A DNA stretch of 64,000 bases from Sitta carolinensis (GCA_032173965.1 JAVUNC010000004.1:57287501-57351500); one strand, 5' to 3'; positions 1 through 13,777 are shown, counted from the first letter of the stretch. Numbers and translations are program-made. The notes: generated by a model from the letters alone, not told the origin.

Positions 1-3000
1 TTTAGCTTCAGTTACAGAAGTGCAATACTATCAAATGATCTTATGTTCTTGATTCATGAGTTTCTATAGTATTAAAAATTATACCAGTATGGAATTTTTA
101 GGAGACATAACTATGACTTTCCTTTTTATTTGTTTTCCTTCTTATAAGAAAATATTTCTTTTTCTCTCTTCCTCCCTTGTCCCCTCACAGAATTATGTTT
201 GTCAAACCACAGACATTTCAGCCCTCACTCCTTTCCTTCATCTATGGCTGTAAACTGCACTTGCATGGTAAATCCACCTGGATTATATTTGTTTACCACA
301 TAATTTAAACGTATAAAGTTACTTAGTAAAGATAGTTGTATGCTTGGACTGTGATCAAATAGAGGTTAGGGTTTATTGGAGATGTGAATTCTGACCCTGT
401 TTTCAAGGTAAAATAGAACAGACCTTAATATCATAGTTGTTATATTTGTTTCTTCTATGTAGAAATAGACTTCTTAGGAAAAATGCCCTCCATGCATCAC
501 AGGTTTTAACACAAATGTTGCTTGTTATGTGCCGGTAGGAGAGTGATGCACAGTGCAGCCTTTTAACTGAGGAAAAGCATTGGACTTAATGAAATGTTGC
601 ATTTGAGAAATGATTTTACAAGTCAAGCCAGTTAGGAATTTTTTGGCCAAAAATATTTTGTTGGAAAACAACAATTTATTGACAATGGAACGTTTCACAC
701 AAGCGGTTTTCAACAAAACTATCAAGCAAGAGAAGTTTTTCAGATATAGGATTGCCAAGAAACCTGTTTCAGTTCCATGGAAAAATAACAATGTAACTTA
801 AAACTCAAGTGAATACTATCTCTCTGGAAAGTTCTGTCTCAATTTTTAATTATACTTTTTATTTGAATTAGAGCCTTCAATGATCTCTACCTCTTTCTCA
901 CAAGGAAGATGGCTATTTTCAAAATTCTATTTTTGATTTTTCTATTAAGTGGGAAAGATAGCTTCGTAGTTGATTCCAGTTTACTTAGGTTTATTTTAAA
1001 AAATTGTTCCTATGGACTTGAGTCTTCCATTGTTTTAATGCAAACTTGCTGACAAATGGCAGACATGACATGACTCAAGTCATGACAAGTGATTCCCTCT
1101 GTTCCTTTTCATTCCCCATTCGACATGTATCAAAATCTGCTGGTGACTTATCAGTGAAGATCTATTCCAAATTCTTATACATTTGATTTTTCCCATTTGT
1201 TGTTTTTTTATTATGATTGGTCTAAACTGTGTTGCTTATGTAATAGGCAACGTAAGTGCCTGTCTCTTTACTGGATGTGCCAATGTTGAGCGTTTATTAA
1301 TCTTCAGGGTGAAGTAAAGCCTTTCAAAAGACTGTGCTATCACAGTAGACAGCTTTTGATCAAGTGGGTTACAGGATGATTGAGCAATGCTTGTGCCAAA
1401 TTTGTCTAGGATCTAAACTAAAAATACAGAGTTTTTGTGTTTATTTTGGGAATAGGTTCATAGTTGTACGTTTGCCTCGTACAGCAGTACATTAAAGTGG
1501 ACTTTATAAAGCACATGATAATATAAAATGTTACTGTGTCTCTGAAGCACATCTGGTAATACAAGATGTAAAGCTATTAATTTGGTCAGGACAATGAGTT
1601 CTTTATGAATTGGGGCTAGCCCATTGAAATGAATTTGCTCCTGAATTAATGATGACAGAGGGTGGGGAGTTTGGAGTAATGACCATCTGCTGGGCTGTTG
1701 ATGTCCAGCGGGCTCTAAGAGACAGAGTGACGCCTGTGGTAACATGCTTGGCCAAATCTTAATATCTGTATTGTTACTAAGCATAGAACAAGGAAACAAA
1801 AGCTGGATGAAGCTATAAAATTCAGGTAAGTTTTGCATGAGTTGAGAGGACTGTCTTCTGGGGTCGAAGCTTACTTTTATTCTCCATTCCTGAGAAGAGC
1901 TTAATTTGATTCCCCCACTGGCCAAGAGAGATGAGAGGCAAAAAACCCAAATGCTTTTTACTCTGGGGACTGGAGGAGCCCCACACAAGTGCTGCTGAGC
2001 TTCATATCCTGTGGTGCAGCAGTGCCTATGTGATAAACTGAGTCCCCAGATCTTAATTCCTGTTGCAACTCATTCCATGTACCTAAATTGCTTCCCAAGA
2101 TACAGTTTAACTGCCTGGAACACTGATTCTCATGAAGCTCTTTAACAGCTTTTCAGCTCTGAGAATGGCGTACATTTCTTGAGAGTGTCAAATCATATTT
2201 TGTTTTAGCCGTACCTTTATGAGACATAAAGATACTTGACTAAATTCTCGAGTGTAAATAATTGTATAAATGGGGGAGGCATAAAATTCCCCTGCACAAG
2301 TAATTTCCTTCTCTGCTTTCTTGGATATTAATATTCGAGGTGAGTGACATAAGCCACTACATGCTTGCTGGAAATGAGTTTAATAGCTGGGGGTTTTCCT
2401 TAAAATGAACTGGCAGTACTGGTAGAAAAATGCATGCTTCTGTCTGTATATGTGGAAAGCATAATGTAAACACACATCTATTTATAGATAGAAATCATAC
2501 AAATATCGTAATATCTATATGGTATCATGCTTCCGGTCATTGATCTTTATCACTAAAAGTAAACAAATAATTTTTTCTTGATGATTCTTATATGTTAATC
2601 TAGGATTGAAAACCTCTACTTCCCAAAAATGCTGCTCATGTTAGATATTTTCAAGATTACAGTGTTCATGGTGTTCTGATATGATTGGGTAGAATATTTT
2701 TGAAGTTTATTTCATGCTCTCTATGAAGTGTTAGTTTGGATGTAGGGTTTTCCTTGCAGTCAACAGTAGCAGGCTCACACAGGAATAGGTGGAGTGCAGC
2801 CTTCTTGGGGGAGGCACCAGTATCCCAGAGGAAGAAGGGAATGTAAAACACTACCCAGTAATCAGGCACTGGGGGACCCATGTGCCATCTTCTTCAGGCT
2901 CTGAATCTGTACAGCAGTCAAATGCTCTTCCTAATAGAGCACTTCTTGGGCACATCTAATGCATTAATTTAAGAATAGCCTTCATTTTTCTGATGATGGA

Positions 3001-6000
3001 ACCCTACAACGTGACCTCAGCATTTATTCAACATCGGAGAATCTGAAGGTTGGTCCAGAAATCCTGTGAGTGTTTTCACTGTGGGGAAGATCAAGGATCA
3101 ATTTTTATTTGATGTGAACACATCTTCTCAGTCAGCATTTCTCTGCAGCCTTTTTCAGTCCCTTGCCTAGATGGGTTTGCTCTACAGAATTGCCATTATT
3201 TCAAAGTGAATTTCTGGATTGTTTGTTTTGTAGGGAGAAATGGAGGCGTTTGGAACTGGGAAAGAGGAAACAGTTTAGAATTGACTTGGGACTTGTCAAA
3301 TTGATATGCTCTGGTGGGTGAACACATAGTGATGACCATTGGAGGAAAAGTGATAATAGCTTGGTGGTATTTCTGGGAATGCTGCACAGGCTGTGGGAAC
3401 AGTGACAGGGAGCAGTTCAAGCAATTGTCATCGAATTTAAAGGGAGCAAATGCTTCTTCCCCCTACTCCTCTTGCCCAAATGCAGTAAAGCTCAGAGGGC
3501 TATAGAAACTCATTTGCTGATCAGAGAGAGTGGTTCCCTGCTCTTTGTGGTAACATACATAGCTCTTTGTGTGTGTTTGAAATACAACAGGGACTTTTTT
3601 TCCTGTAGCCCCACTGAATAGGCTGGCATAATCTCAGAGTGAGGCAGGGCCAGGTGGTTTCCTCACTCTGCTGTGCCTCTTGCTGGGTTCAATGGGAACC
3701 TGGTGTTGTTAGTATGCACTCTGTGTGCCTGTGTTCCTCAGAGGACAAAATGTGGGCTAGGCAGCAAGAATGGACGAGCTGGGATTTTAATGTACTAAGG
3801 ATGGTATTACATAACTTCAAACAACATTATTGGAATACCTTTCTGTTGTTTCAGTAGATCCATACTTAATATTTGAATGAAACATTAAGGTTTATAAACG
3901 GTTAGCTGTGTGTCTTGGCAGTGCTTTAGGTTTGTTCCCCAATTACTAAACTCAGAAGGCTGTTTTTGCTGAAAGTTCACATAAGTTATTTCTTCCCTTA
4001 AAAGTGGAAGAAAAGAAACTTTAATCTGAATTCACCAGGCTTAGCTCTGAGAATTCAAAAGGCTTTAGAAACTGGCTGAAGTTCGTGGTGCTGACTTGAG
4101 TAATATCCCTTTGAATATTTACTTTAATCAAGCCTATTTAGAGATTCCAGCTTGCACCCTGTCCTTATTTTTGTTGGTTTCCAGTACTAGATCAAATGAC
4201 CAATGAAATATAAAGCTGTTTTCTTAAAAACTGATTCTTCTTGTGTTGTCAGTGGTATTGCTGTAGCTGGATTTTATGTTGGGTTGAGACAAAATAGGTA
4301 TTTTTTTGCTTCTGTGTTTGAAAGATAAGTCTGAGTTATTTATTTATTTTATTTTCTGAGAAGGTGAATGAAGTGTCAAAGTGCACAAGGGTTCAGACTC
4401 CATGTAGTTGTTGAGAATTACTTATAAGCAACTGATTGATCAAACAATGTCTCTTAGACTGATACAGAAATGAGAAAAACATTCAGCTGAAGGAAGTCAC
4501 CTTTCCATCTATAATATTCACAAGTCGTTATTTTTTCCCCATGTATTTTTTTTCTGAATGGAAGTAGTATTTTGGTCAGAGGCCAGTGAAGGTCTGCATT
4601 TGGTCATTCAATGTTTACTAAGAAATTTAGCTCTTCTGAGAAATAATAGTGGAGATAAGAAGCTTTATATATTTATATAGGAGTTTCCATGTCTAGAGGG
4701 TACAGCTGTTTAACCCAAAAGAAATGTTTATTCAACAGCTTGTCACTTGCTTCCGTTGAAATGGTCATTCAAATTCCTTAGGAAATTCTGGCAGATTAAA
4801 GTTTGTTACCGTTAGTGGTTTCCCTTGTACCTGTTTTAGTCTCCTAGACTCTATACTTGTGCTGATCATGGGTGAATGAAATAATTTCCTTTCCATTTCT
4901 AGTCCTATTTCATCTAATATTCCTTATTCTTTATAATGAACACACACACACATATATATATATATGCATGTGCTCTGTCAGAGATTAAGCATGAATGTAA
5001 TTTGAAACTGTAGTTTCTCTGTACTCTCACATGCAGTTTGGTACCCTAAAAGCCAGTTGGACAATGCCTGCAGTTACAGAGCTCTGAAATGGGGACACGC
5101 TTTTCAAAGCTAATATACAGCAAGAGAGCTCTGGCTTCTCCATCCCAACTAGTTAGAGCATCTGTGGATATCTGCAAACTTTGGCTCTAGAAAGCATGTT
5201 GTTTGCAAGCCACTCTTCAGCAGTTGCACTCTGGAGTGGCTTGATAAATAGAGGAGTGTTTTTACAGGAAATGTCCCAATCTGAGTTATGAGGCCATTCA
5301 TTTGGGTAAATTGCAAGGGAATGTACACAATGCTGTTAGCTTGTCTGTTACTAATTTCCTCTTTTTTAACATGTGTGCACAGTGTGTATATAAATATATA
5401 TGCATATATACACATAGATGTATGTATTCCCAAAGCAGGGAGAAGGAAAAGGGGAGGAATGTGAATGGTCCTACAGTCAGCTGCCTGAGCCAGGGCTGGG
5501 GGGCTGCCAGGTTCGGTGGCGTTCTGAGCCTGGAATATGTCAGGGCTCAGAAAGCTTTAACTGTTGACTCTTTTATGTGATTTGCTGTGGTTTTTTCCAG
5601 TGTTGCATACTCCGTGATGAAAACAAAACCCCAAAAATTTCATTAATGATACTTCACTGCAGTCAGAAAGTTAGATGGACTTTTTCTGATGGCTGTGGGT
5701 AAAAAAACCAGCAACAAACATGTTTCAGAGGGCATGCATAAGTAGTTATGCATAGCTGTACTTTGGCTAGCCACTCAAATTACAATTTCTGGAAAAGCCA
5801 AATGAGTATTACTTGTCTAATAATTATAAAGTCTACATCTAAACCTCTCATTTCAGTAGTAATGCCATACTCAGGCAATAGCAATTGCAGAAAACACACA
5901 ACTGTGCTTTGTAGGAGCCCATTCTCCTCATGGTGAATCTGTGTCTGAGTCTTTCCTTATAAATGTAATGGTGTCACTGAGTGTCATGCAGACAAAAGTA

Positions 6001-8143
6001 ATGAAGGATCCACATAGAAAGCAATAATTATCTATTATTCTGGTTTTAAGTAGGCTTCCCCTTCATGAACATTCCCCTTGTCAGCAATGCCAAACAAAAC
6101 ATTCCTTTGTATCTTCCCCCTCCTGCTTTAACTCTCAAAAAGAGAGTTTACAGCTGAAGGTGAAAATATCATTCTCTCTTCTTTACTTGGAATTAGCATT
6201 GTTTAGGAAAATTTTTGAGAAAGTAAATGGACTTTCTGGACAGTGCTGACATTTTTGTCTTTTCATCAGTATGACCTTATTCTGAAAGTTCTGTGATTTT
6301 CTTCTACAATGAGGTCTGAAGTTATTTCTTTGAAAATATGCAGTGAATCCAAACATACTACAAGTATTTTACAGAAGAGATGTAGCAGCCTAATGGGAGC
6401 TGATGCATACTAATTTCTCTGCTGTTAGCCAATTTGGAAGAAAAACAGCAGTACTTAAAAAAATGCACATGAGAAAATAAATTTGTGATTTTAATTTGGT
6501 GCAGAACAGCATTTTGTGGTTCGCTGTTTTTTGGTTTGTTCTTTTTTTTTGTCAGGGAGAAACTTTCAGAAACATTTAAGTGCAGAGAAGAAATAACCTT
6601 GAAACAGCTGACTTTGAATAGAACTCTTCTGAATTTTTACTCTTGAAAAGCATTGGGCTGTTCTGTACTCTTGGAGTATTTGCTTTTGGATGCACCTTAT
6701 CTCTGTCAAGTTGTCAGAGATTTGTTTTGTTGTACATTGCATACTGGTTATGTGAGTTGAGGAAGATGTCATTCCCTATCTCAGTGCCTTGACTTTGGCC
6801 CTGCTCAGAGTTAAAACACATACAAATTTCATTCTTCCCATAGATTATAGCTTTTTACTGACCTTAAATATAAACAATTACTCTGTAAGAGGGCTATGAA
6901 GTTTTAATTTAAGACAAAACGAGCCCAGGAAAACCTTCATTATTGTCATAGTCCTGTGATTTCAAGAGAAGCTATCCTGTGTAATAGCTGCAGCCTGATG
7001 TCCTTACTAAGCGGATGTCCTTCCTTCTGACTAGTAAGTGTGACAAAGTTAGTGAACTTCAGTTGGGTGTCAAGAAATTTCCTGAAACAGAAATGAAAAA
7101 TACAGAAAGGAAGTGTCAGAGGGTGGAATGCCTGCAGTTATGGTAAGATTGTTTCTACCATCATTAGATCCAATTCTTCAGACATACTGGGATTCATTGG
7201 TGTGTTACCCATCACTGTAGTATTTATTCAGCACAGAGGACTAGATTCAAATTAATTTAAGGCTTTCCATATTATAGTTTATTTTCACTGCTATTTGACT
7301 CGTTTGCTGCAAGTGGATTCCTTGGACTCCAACAACAGCTTTGCTTCCTCGCAGCCTGTTTTGATTTTATTTCTTCCACTACTTGAGGCTATGGTGAAAT
7401 GATGCATTTGCCCATCAGTGGTCTTTTCCAAGAGTATGTTTAGTGATACCCCAAGCAGAGGCATCAAATAACAAGAGAAGTGTCTTTTTAAGTGCTACAC
7501 AACCTTTCTAATAGAAAAATAAATTTGGAGGAGGCTTACAGAGTATAAAAGTGGGTACCAGGGGCTCTTTACTGTATATGCCAGATGGAAGTCTGGAGTG
7601 TTTTTTATTTGCTTTGTTTGCTTGTTTTTCTTGTATAAGAGAGAAATGGGAATGAAAGCTGACTGTTAGGATGCTAGCTGGGTTATTGCTTGTTTGGTTT
7701 TTTTTAATGTCTATGAGCGGAGTGGAACAGCAGCAGCAGTCCTTGTCTTTAACCAGAAATTAAAACTGTAGTTGCTGGGCACTGGAGGCTTGAATATGAA
7801 AAAGACTACAGAGGAATAGAATGTGGAAAATACTAAAGAGGGACTCTTTGCGTGTGTACATCTCTCTTATTGTTTATTAGCCAAATCAGCAATCTCCTAA
7901 TTGTAGCAAAGTTCAGCGCTTTGAAAGGAATTTGAGTAATTCTGTGATAAACAATGCTGAAAATCTTTCCTCTTCAATTTCCTTTTCTTAACCATGTGCA
8001 CTCTAAAGCAGTCTCTGCTTTTGAAGAAGTTTGACAGGTTCACATCCAGCTCTGGAATGTTTTGGAGGTTTTTTTTCTCTTTTATTAAGCAAGAACTTTT
8101 GGCCTAGTAGTGAGGTTTAACCTCTGCAGCTCACTAGAATGAA
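1..8143. other. Unique AT-rich DNA without a recognisable gene
   Basis: I find no exon, RNA gene or repeat family that I can name. The longest open frame (1,458-1,988, minus, 176 codons) resembles no family I know and is compatible with chance in 64 kb of AT-rich DNA. A short CA/TA repeat sits at 4,940-4,965. The stretch is either intergenic DNA upstream of PLEKHG1 or part of a still more upstream intron. Confidence 0.6.
4940..4965. repeat. (CA)n/(TA)n microsatellite
   Basis: About six CA units run directly into about seven TA units. Confidence 0.9.
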
Positions 8144-8584
8144 ATCATAGAATGGCTTTGGTTGGAAGAGGTCTTAAAAATCATCTAGTTCCAACTTCCC
8201 TGCCATGGGCAGATACACCATCCACAAGACCAGGTTGCTCAGAGCTCCATCTAACCTGACTTCCAGGGATGGAGCATTTGCCTCTTCTCAGGGCAACTCC
8301 TTCCAATGCCTCACCACCCACAGTAATAAATTCATCTAAACCTATTCCCTTTCAGTGTGAAGCCGTTCTCTCTTGTCCTGTCACTACATGCTCTTGTAAA
8401 AATCTCCCTCCAGCTTTCTCATAGGCTCCTTTCACATACTGGAAGGCCACAATCAGGTCACCCTGAAGCCTTCTCTTCTCTAGGCTGAACAACCCCAGTT
8501 GTCTAAGCCTTTCCTCCTAGGAGAGGTGCTGTGCTCCATGCCTCTTATCAACTTGATGGCTCTCATCTGGACCTTCTTCAACAA
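8144..8584 (-). mobile_element. CR1 LINE fragment, 3' end, antisense
   Basis: The left end carries the complement of the CR1 terminal octamer (atcatagaatgg) followed by the conserved stretch ending catctagttccaac. Read on the minus strand, the right part matches the CR1 3' coding/UTR consensus (gctggggttgttcagcctgg-like, here slightly diverged). It is 5'-truncated, as most avian CR1 copies are, and has no intact ORF. Divergence is moderate, which suggests an old insertion. Confidence 0.93.
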
Positions 8585-10014
8585 AATACAAGACTTAATG
8601 CATTTGTAGTTGTATTTCTCTTGAGAAAAATGCAAGAAGAGGGGGTGCTAGTGACCAGTCAAAATACCTAGTATAGATTTTTTAAAAAAATACTTTTGAC
8701 TTTTTTCCCCCACAAAGTCTGAACAGTTACCTGAAGTGTGTACTTGCAAGGGTGAATGGTGAGCAAGACAGAAGTGCAGCTGTAAACTCTACATTCAGAG
8801 ACAGTATTTAGGGTGACATGGTAAAATGACTGTGTAAATTCCAACAGTGCCAGAGAATTCGTTGAGGGGAAAGTCAGGTATTCTTTTCTGGCAACTGACG
8901 GGGTTCTGGCTATGGGTTTGACTGTTATCACAATGTGAGGACTTGTACCCTAAAATCCTGTAGTGCTGTAGCTGGTGTATGTGCATAGTGCTTTTTGTGC
9001 TATTTCTGCACTTGTTATATACATTACTGAAGAGTCACAAATTACTGGTGCTGGAAATAAGCTCTTGTAATTAAAAAAAAGGTTGAACTGTGCATTCTTG
9101 TCTATGTTGAGGCATTTGGTTTATTTTTAAATAGGTTTGTTTCAAATTCAGTTTTCTTTGTGTGGCCCTAATTAGCACTTAACAATAGAAGTAGTATGAT
9201 CTAAAAATGAAGTCACAAAAATGAAATCACAGAACAGTGTAAGGAAAGCTCAGTTAAAAGATTTTATCTCTATCTTTCTAAGTGTTAGTAAAGAAAACTA
9301 TGCTGTTGGTTGGTTTTTACAGAGTAACTACATGTAATGCGTTACATAGGGCTCTTAATTTGCTCAGAAAATGCTTTGCTTAGAGTCCTTTGTGTGCTTC
9401 ACTATATGCTTGTTGAGTAGCAGATTTCTTTGAGTAGATGACAACAGTATTTTGTGATAATGATAGCTGTTCTTGGCAGCTGTGACTTGCTACTGCTGTA
9501 CTCACAGTGGTCTGTGCTGAGACTTGCCTCTAAGTCCCTAAATATCTTTAGGGGGGACTGACCTGCTTATCCTTCTTTTCCTTGGTTTTCATCAATGTGT
9601 CAGACATGTCCTTTGCTGAGCCACTTTACCTAAGTCTGTCTGTTTTCTCAAGCTTAGATTCAAAAGAAAGTGTCTGAAGTGACAGACCTTCCGTATGTAA
9701 GTGAAACATGATCTTGTGATGGATTTTTTTTTTTTTTTCTTTTTTTCTTTGCTCATGTCGGGTTTTTTAACTTTAATGAAGACCTGGAAGAGCTGCTGAG
9801 ATTTTCTGCTCTGTACAAAGGCATAAGAGAGAAGCAATATGTGTATATAATTTGAAAAATGCCCAGTGCTTTTACAAATTAATTCTGTTCATTCTGGTTA
9901 TAGGGAGTTTTGAAATAAGCGAAAGGTGGGTATAGCAGCTTAGCTGTCAGGTTACCCAACCCCAAATCCACACTCGAGTGATAAGCACGACAGTTCAGGG
10001 TGATTTTTAGCCCA
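8585..10014. other. Unique AT-rich DNA, no gene seen
   Basis: There is no recognisable exon or repeat family here except a T-rich tract at 9,724-9,750. Confidence 0.6.
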
Positions 10015-11100
10015 GGAGGGCGAGGCAGGCTGCGCCGGCAGCCCTCGGTGTAGTCGTCCCGCGGGGCAGCGTGCGGCAGAGCGGCAGCGAGTGCCACCTG
10101 CGGGAGCTCGGCTGGAGCCGGGAGAGCGGAGGGACGCGCCGGGCTGCGGGCAGTGCCGGGCTGCGGGCAGTGCCGGGCTGCGGGCAGTGCCGGGCTGCGG
10201 GCTGTCCCCGGCTGCGGGCTGTGCCGGGCCGCGGGCTGTGCCGGGCTGCGGGCTGTGCCGGCTGCTGCGGGCAGTGCCGGGCTGCGGGCTGTCCCGGCTG
10301 CGGGCTGTGCCGGGCCGCGGGCTGTCCCTGGCCGGGCTGCCGGCTGCGGGCGTCGGCTGCGGGCAGTGCCGGTCTGCGGGCAGTGCCGGCTGCGGGCAGT
10401 GCCGGGCTGCGGGCAGTGCCGGGCTGCGGGCAGTGCCGGGCTGCGGGCAGTGCCGGGCTGCGGGCAGTGCCGGGCTGCGGGCTGTGCCGGGCTGCGGGCA
10501 GTGCCGGGCTGCGGGCTGTCCCCGGCTGCGGGCTGTGCCGGGCTGCGGGCGTCCGGCTGCGGGCGTGCCGGGCGCGGGCTGTGCCGGGCTGCGGGCTGTG
10601 CCGGGCTGCCGGCCGGCGTCCCCGGCTGCGGGCAGTGCCGGGCTGCGGGCAGTGCCGGGCTGGGGCGTGCCGGGCTGCGGGCGTGCGGCTGCGGGCAGTG
10701 CCGGGCTGCGGGCAGTGCCGGGCTGCGGGCAGTGCCGGGCTGCGGCAGTGCGGGCTGCGGGCAGTGCCGGGCCAGTGGCGGGCTGTGCGGGCTGCGGGCA
10801 GTGCCGGGCTGCGGGCTGTCCCGGCTGCGGGCTGTCCCCGGCTGCGGGCTGTCCCGGCTGCGGGCAGTGCCGGGCTGCGGCAGTGCGGCTGGGGCTGTCC
10901 CGGCTGCGGGCTGTCCGGCTGCGGGCTGTCCCGGCTGCGGGCTGCCGGCTGCGGGCTGTCCCGGCTGCGGGCTGTCCCCGCTGCGGGCTGTCCCCGGCTG
11001 CGGGCTGTGCCGGCCTGGGGCTGTCCCCGGCTAGGGGCACTGCCGGGCTTCAGGCTGTCCCTGCCCGAGGGCTGTGCCTGGCTGCAGCCCACCGGGACTG
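10015..11100. promoter_or_regulatory. CpG-island-like GC-rich block, possible promoter region
   Basis: Base composition changes abruptly from AT-rich to very GC-rich at about 10,015 and back at about 11,100. The left 120 bp (10,015-10,136) is non-repetitive and CpG-dense; the rest is a minisatellite with two CpGs per unit. It lies 7 kb upstream of the candidate exon at 18,188, so it could contain the first exon and promoter of a PLEKHG1 transcript. I see no convincing first-exon donor inside it: the best at the right edge, TGA|GTAAAG near 11,113, is weak. It may therefore only be a CpG-rich minisatellite. Confidence 0.45.
10137..11088. repeat. GC-rich minisatellite, about 17-bp unit, roughly 55 copies
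   Basis: The array is made of variants of the 17-bp unit GTGCCGGGCTGCGGGCA. Two main flavours are interspersed, one with CAGTGCC and one with CTGTGCC or CTGTCCC; the CTGTCCC type dominates the right third. Units of 13-19 bp show frequent single-base gains and losses. Seventeen is not a multiple of three, so all frames cycle through the same 17-residue motif, and stop codons are nearly absent on both strands. The long open frames here are therefore by-products of composition. The plus strand has GGG runs spaced by 4 and 7 bases, the pattern of intramolecular G-quadruplexes. The array is probably length-variable and hard to assemble. Confidence 0.95.
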
Positions 11101-13752
11101 CCTGCCGTCCTGAGTAAAGCTGCGTGGGCACAAGAGAACGAGCTAAGAAATATTTTCAAAAATACTCGTTAATGGTTCATTTTTACAGAAAGAGATATAG
11201 CAATGGTGAATTATACTAAGGCGTTTCCTGCAAACTGCACTGAGATGACTCGAGTTTGAAAGGCAGCGCTTCTGCTGAGCTGAGAAACTACTGTGATCAG
11301 CACAGTTAATACATACATGCAGGAAATACATGCATTTCACCAATTAAAGCGGATGTCTTTCTGCTTAGACTTTGAGCATATGCTTCACAAGGGTATTTGG
11401 GGAGTGTCAGTCAAAGTTTTGATCACCCTTCCTCCTCCCACAAGACCCGGTGGGGAGTTTTCCTCTTTGTTTCACTTGGCATAGAAGCAGCATATGCTGT
11501 TTTAGTTAGGAGCATTGCAATGTGGTTGGACACAGACCAAAAGTTGAGTACGACTCATCTTTTCAAGAAGTTCTATACAAAGTTTGAAGGAGAAAATATT
11601 ATGTCACATTCCCTTCTAGACCTCATATCCGGTGCTACTCTGTAAAAAATAGGCTGTCTTGCCTTGCAGACTGAAACATGGTGATTAGCTACTGAACTTG
11701 ATCTTTTAGTGGGTTTGGAAAACCATGACCAAAACCTTGGAATAGCACTGGGAATGGATTCAGAAGTATTGGAGAGAAAGGAGGAGGGAGAATTCATATG
11801 CATAGCAGTTAAACCACAGAGGAGCCAGACACCTCATCCCTTACATTAGAAAATTTATTATGCTTTTCACATTCAAGCATGGTGAATTACAGTAAACCAG
11901 AATGAAAGTGACAAAGGGATTCTGTGATTTGGTTTTTGCCTGCTAGCAAAAAGCTAAGAATTTTGGATTGGAGCTGCAGTATAGATGATTAGCTCCAGAA
12001 ACTAGGCAGATGATGCTGTAGATTAAATATGTTTTGAAGGAGTGGTCAGGAGAGAGAGCGATGTTACTGTGACTTTCATCAATGGGCAGATGTGTAAAGG
12101 GGGTTTTGCTCCTTCTTGCCAATATAGATGAGAGGGTCTTGTTCGGACCAGCTCATCTCCTTTTGCATTTGTCTTAGTTACTGCTTTTTGTGGAAAAGAA
12201 AGTGAAAGGATGACCTTGCTTGGGAATATCAGCAAAATGTGTAGCATCTTAGCAAAAACCCCAAAAAATCCAAATCCCAAGCTCCAGCAAAACCCCTCAA
12301 AGCTGGAACGTTTTGGTATGTGTTGATGTGCAGGGGGGAAAAGACTGGAAGATTTTTGTGGGACATTGCTGTAGAAGGGAAGCTGTAACTCACACCCACA
12401 TCCGGAGTGCTGCTGGAAGGGAATGAAAGGAGCCATTAGAATTCTGTGCAATTTTGAAGAAATAACTATGACCTAGAAATAACAGTTGGATCTTAAGTAG
12501 GTACTGCCATGTTACTTAGGAAGGCTGAGGTGCAGTGGTGAATAAGGGCAGAAATGAGGGCTTGGTTTATGTCCTCATAACTGCTATCCCTTAGGTCAGT
12601 GTTATTTAGGGTTTCTTTCAGCATCACTTCTTGGTTCATGTGAAAGAACTGTGTTACTGTTAGCATATAAACTTGCTTTTATGGTTTATGTGACCTGGGA
12701 TCAAAGCTATTCTCCTGGGGTTCAGAGCAGCAATGCATCTGCTCCAGAAGGGATTTTGTAGGCAAACAAATGGCAAAAACTAGATCAGGGACAGATGTCA
12801 TTATTCTCTAGCAAAGATAATATGCAGTGTTTAACAGTCAAATGTCAAATTCTGAGTGTGTTGATGTGAGTATGAATTTCACCATAGCCATCCTTGGAGT
12901 TTGGAGTTCATCCTGAAAGCTGAGAATGTAAGTGCTGGTTTTGGGGTTCTGTGAGTTGTTCTGCATTTGAAATGCAACATCCAATACCATTCATCCAAGA
13001 AGGGTGGCCATCTGTGCAGGCTGTCTCTGGGCATCTAATTTTCCTTACTACTATCTATGCTTTTTTTTTTTTTTCAGAAGGAGGAACTCATCTAGATAAT
13101 GTTTAAAAAAACCCAACAAATAGCTTTTCTGTTAACAGCATGGTATGTAATGTAGAATTTCAGGACTAAAGCTGCTTTACTTGTATTGATGTGTGTGTAT
13201 ATACTGTTTAATCTTTAAAAGGCTGCATTTAAAAATGTAATAAAGTATTGTAAGGGAAGATGTATTTTGATTGTGAATAAAGTGACCACAGCAGAATCTT
13301 ATATTAATACTGATTGTGCCTGTGGAAAATGGGAGAGAAATGCAGTGTCTGTCATTGAAAAGTGAGTGTATTTGGCAAGTTTTTGAAGAAATCCAACCAA
13401 CTTTCTTAAATATGCTCACTTCCAGCTATTTGGAACAGATGTAGATTAGGGGCCAGGGTTTGACACTAAGGAGGAGGTTCAGGTTAGCTTTTGGTTAGTG
13501 ATGATCGTTGTTCAACATAAATACATAGTTGGGCTCCATAGTTACATCTGCAAACAGTACTGTGACAAACAATAGTCTCTTTCAAGCACCTTGATGCTTT
13601 TTTAAGAATATAGCAATAAATTTCTGAAAGAACAAAGGTGGAACAGAAGTCATATCTCAATGAAAATTTGTCCATGAAACTTTAAAAGTGAAAATGATGA
13701 TACTTTGATTAACAGTGATTTTGAATAGTTGGTAACCCTTACTCATGGTTTC

Positions 13753-13777
13753 TTTTTTTTTTTTTTTTTTTTTTTTT
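13753..13777. repeat. (T)25 homopolymer
   Basis: This is an uninterrupted run of 25 T. I found no retrocopy adjoining it to explain it as a poly(A) tail. Confidence 0.9.

Noticed and set aside
1787..1825. Perfect donor CAG|GTAAGT at 1,826 with an AG 39 nt upstream
   Set aside because: The acceptor tract is weak, nothing nearby suggests a gene, and about 16 GTAAGT hexamers are expected by chance in a window this size.
1458..1988. 176-codon minus-strand open frame
   Set aside because: No recognisable family and mixed composition. One frame of this length is about what is expected by chance in 64 kb of AT-rich DNA on both strands.
9952..11131. Very long overlapping open frames (290-374 codons) on both strands, rich in Pro, Ala, Arg, Gly and Cys
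   Set aside because: They are translations of the 17-bp GC-rich minisatellite. Every frame is open because the unit lacks stop codons, and the predicted proteins are the same 17-residue motif in shifted registers. No start context, splice structure or family similarity supports coding.
12023..12451. 142-codon minus-strand open frame
   Set aside because: No recognisable domain or similarity; compatible with chance.
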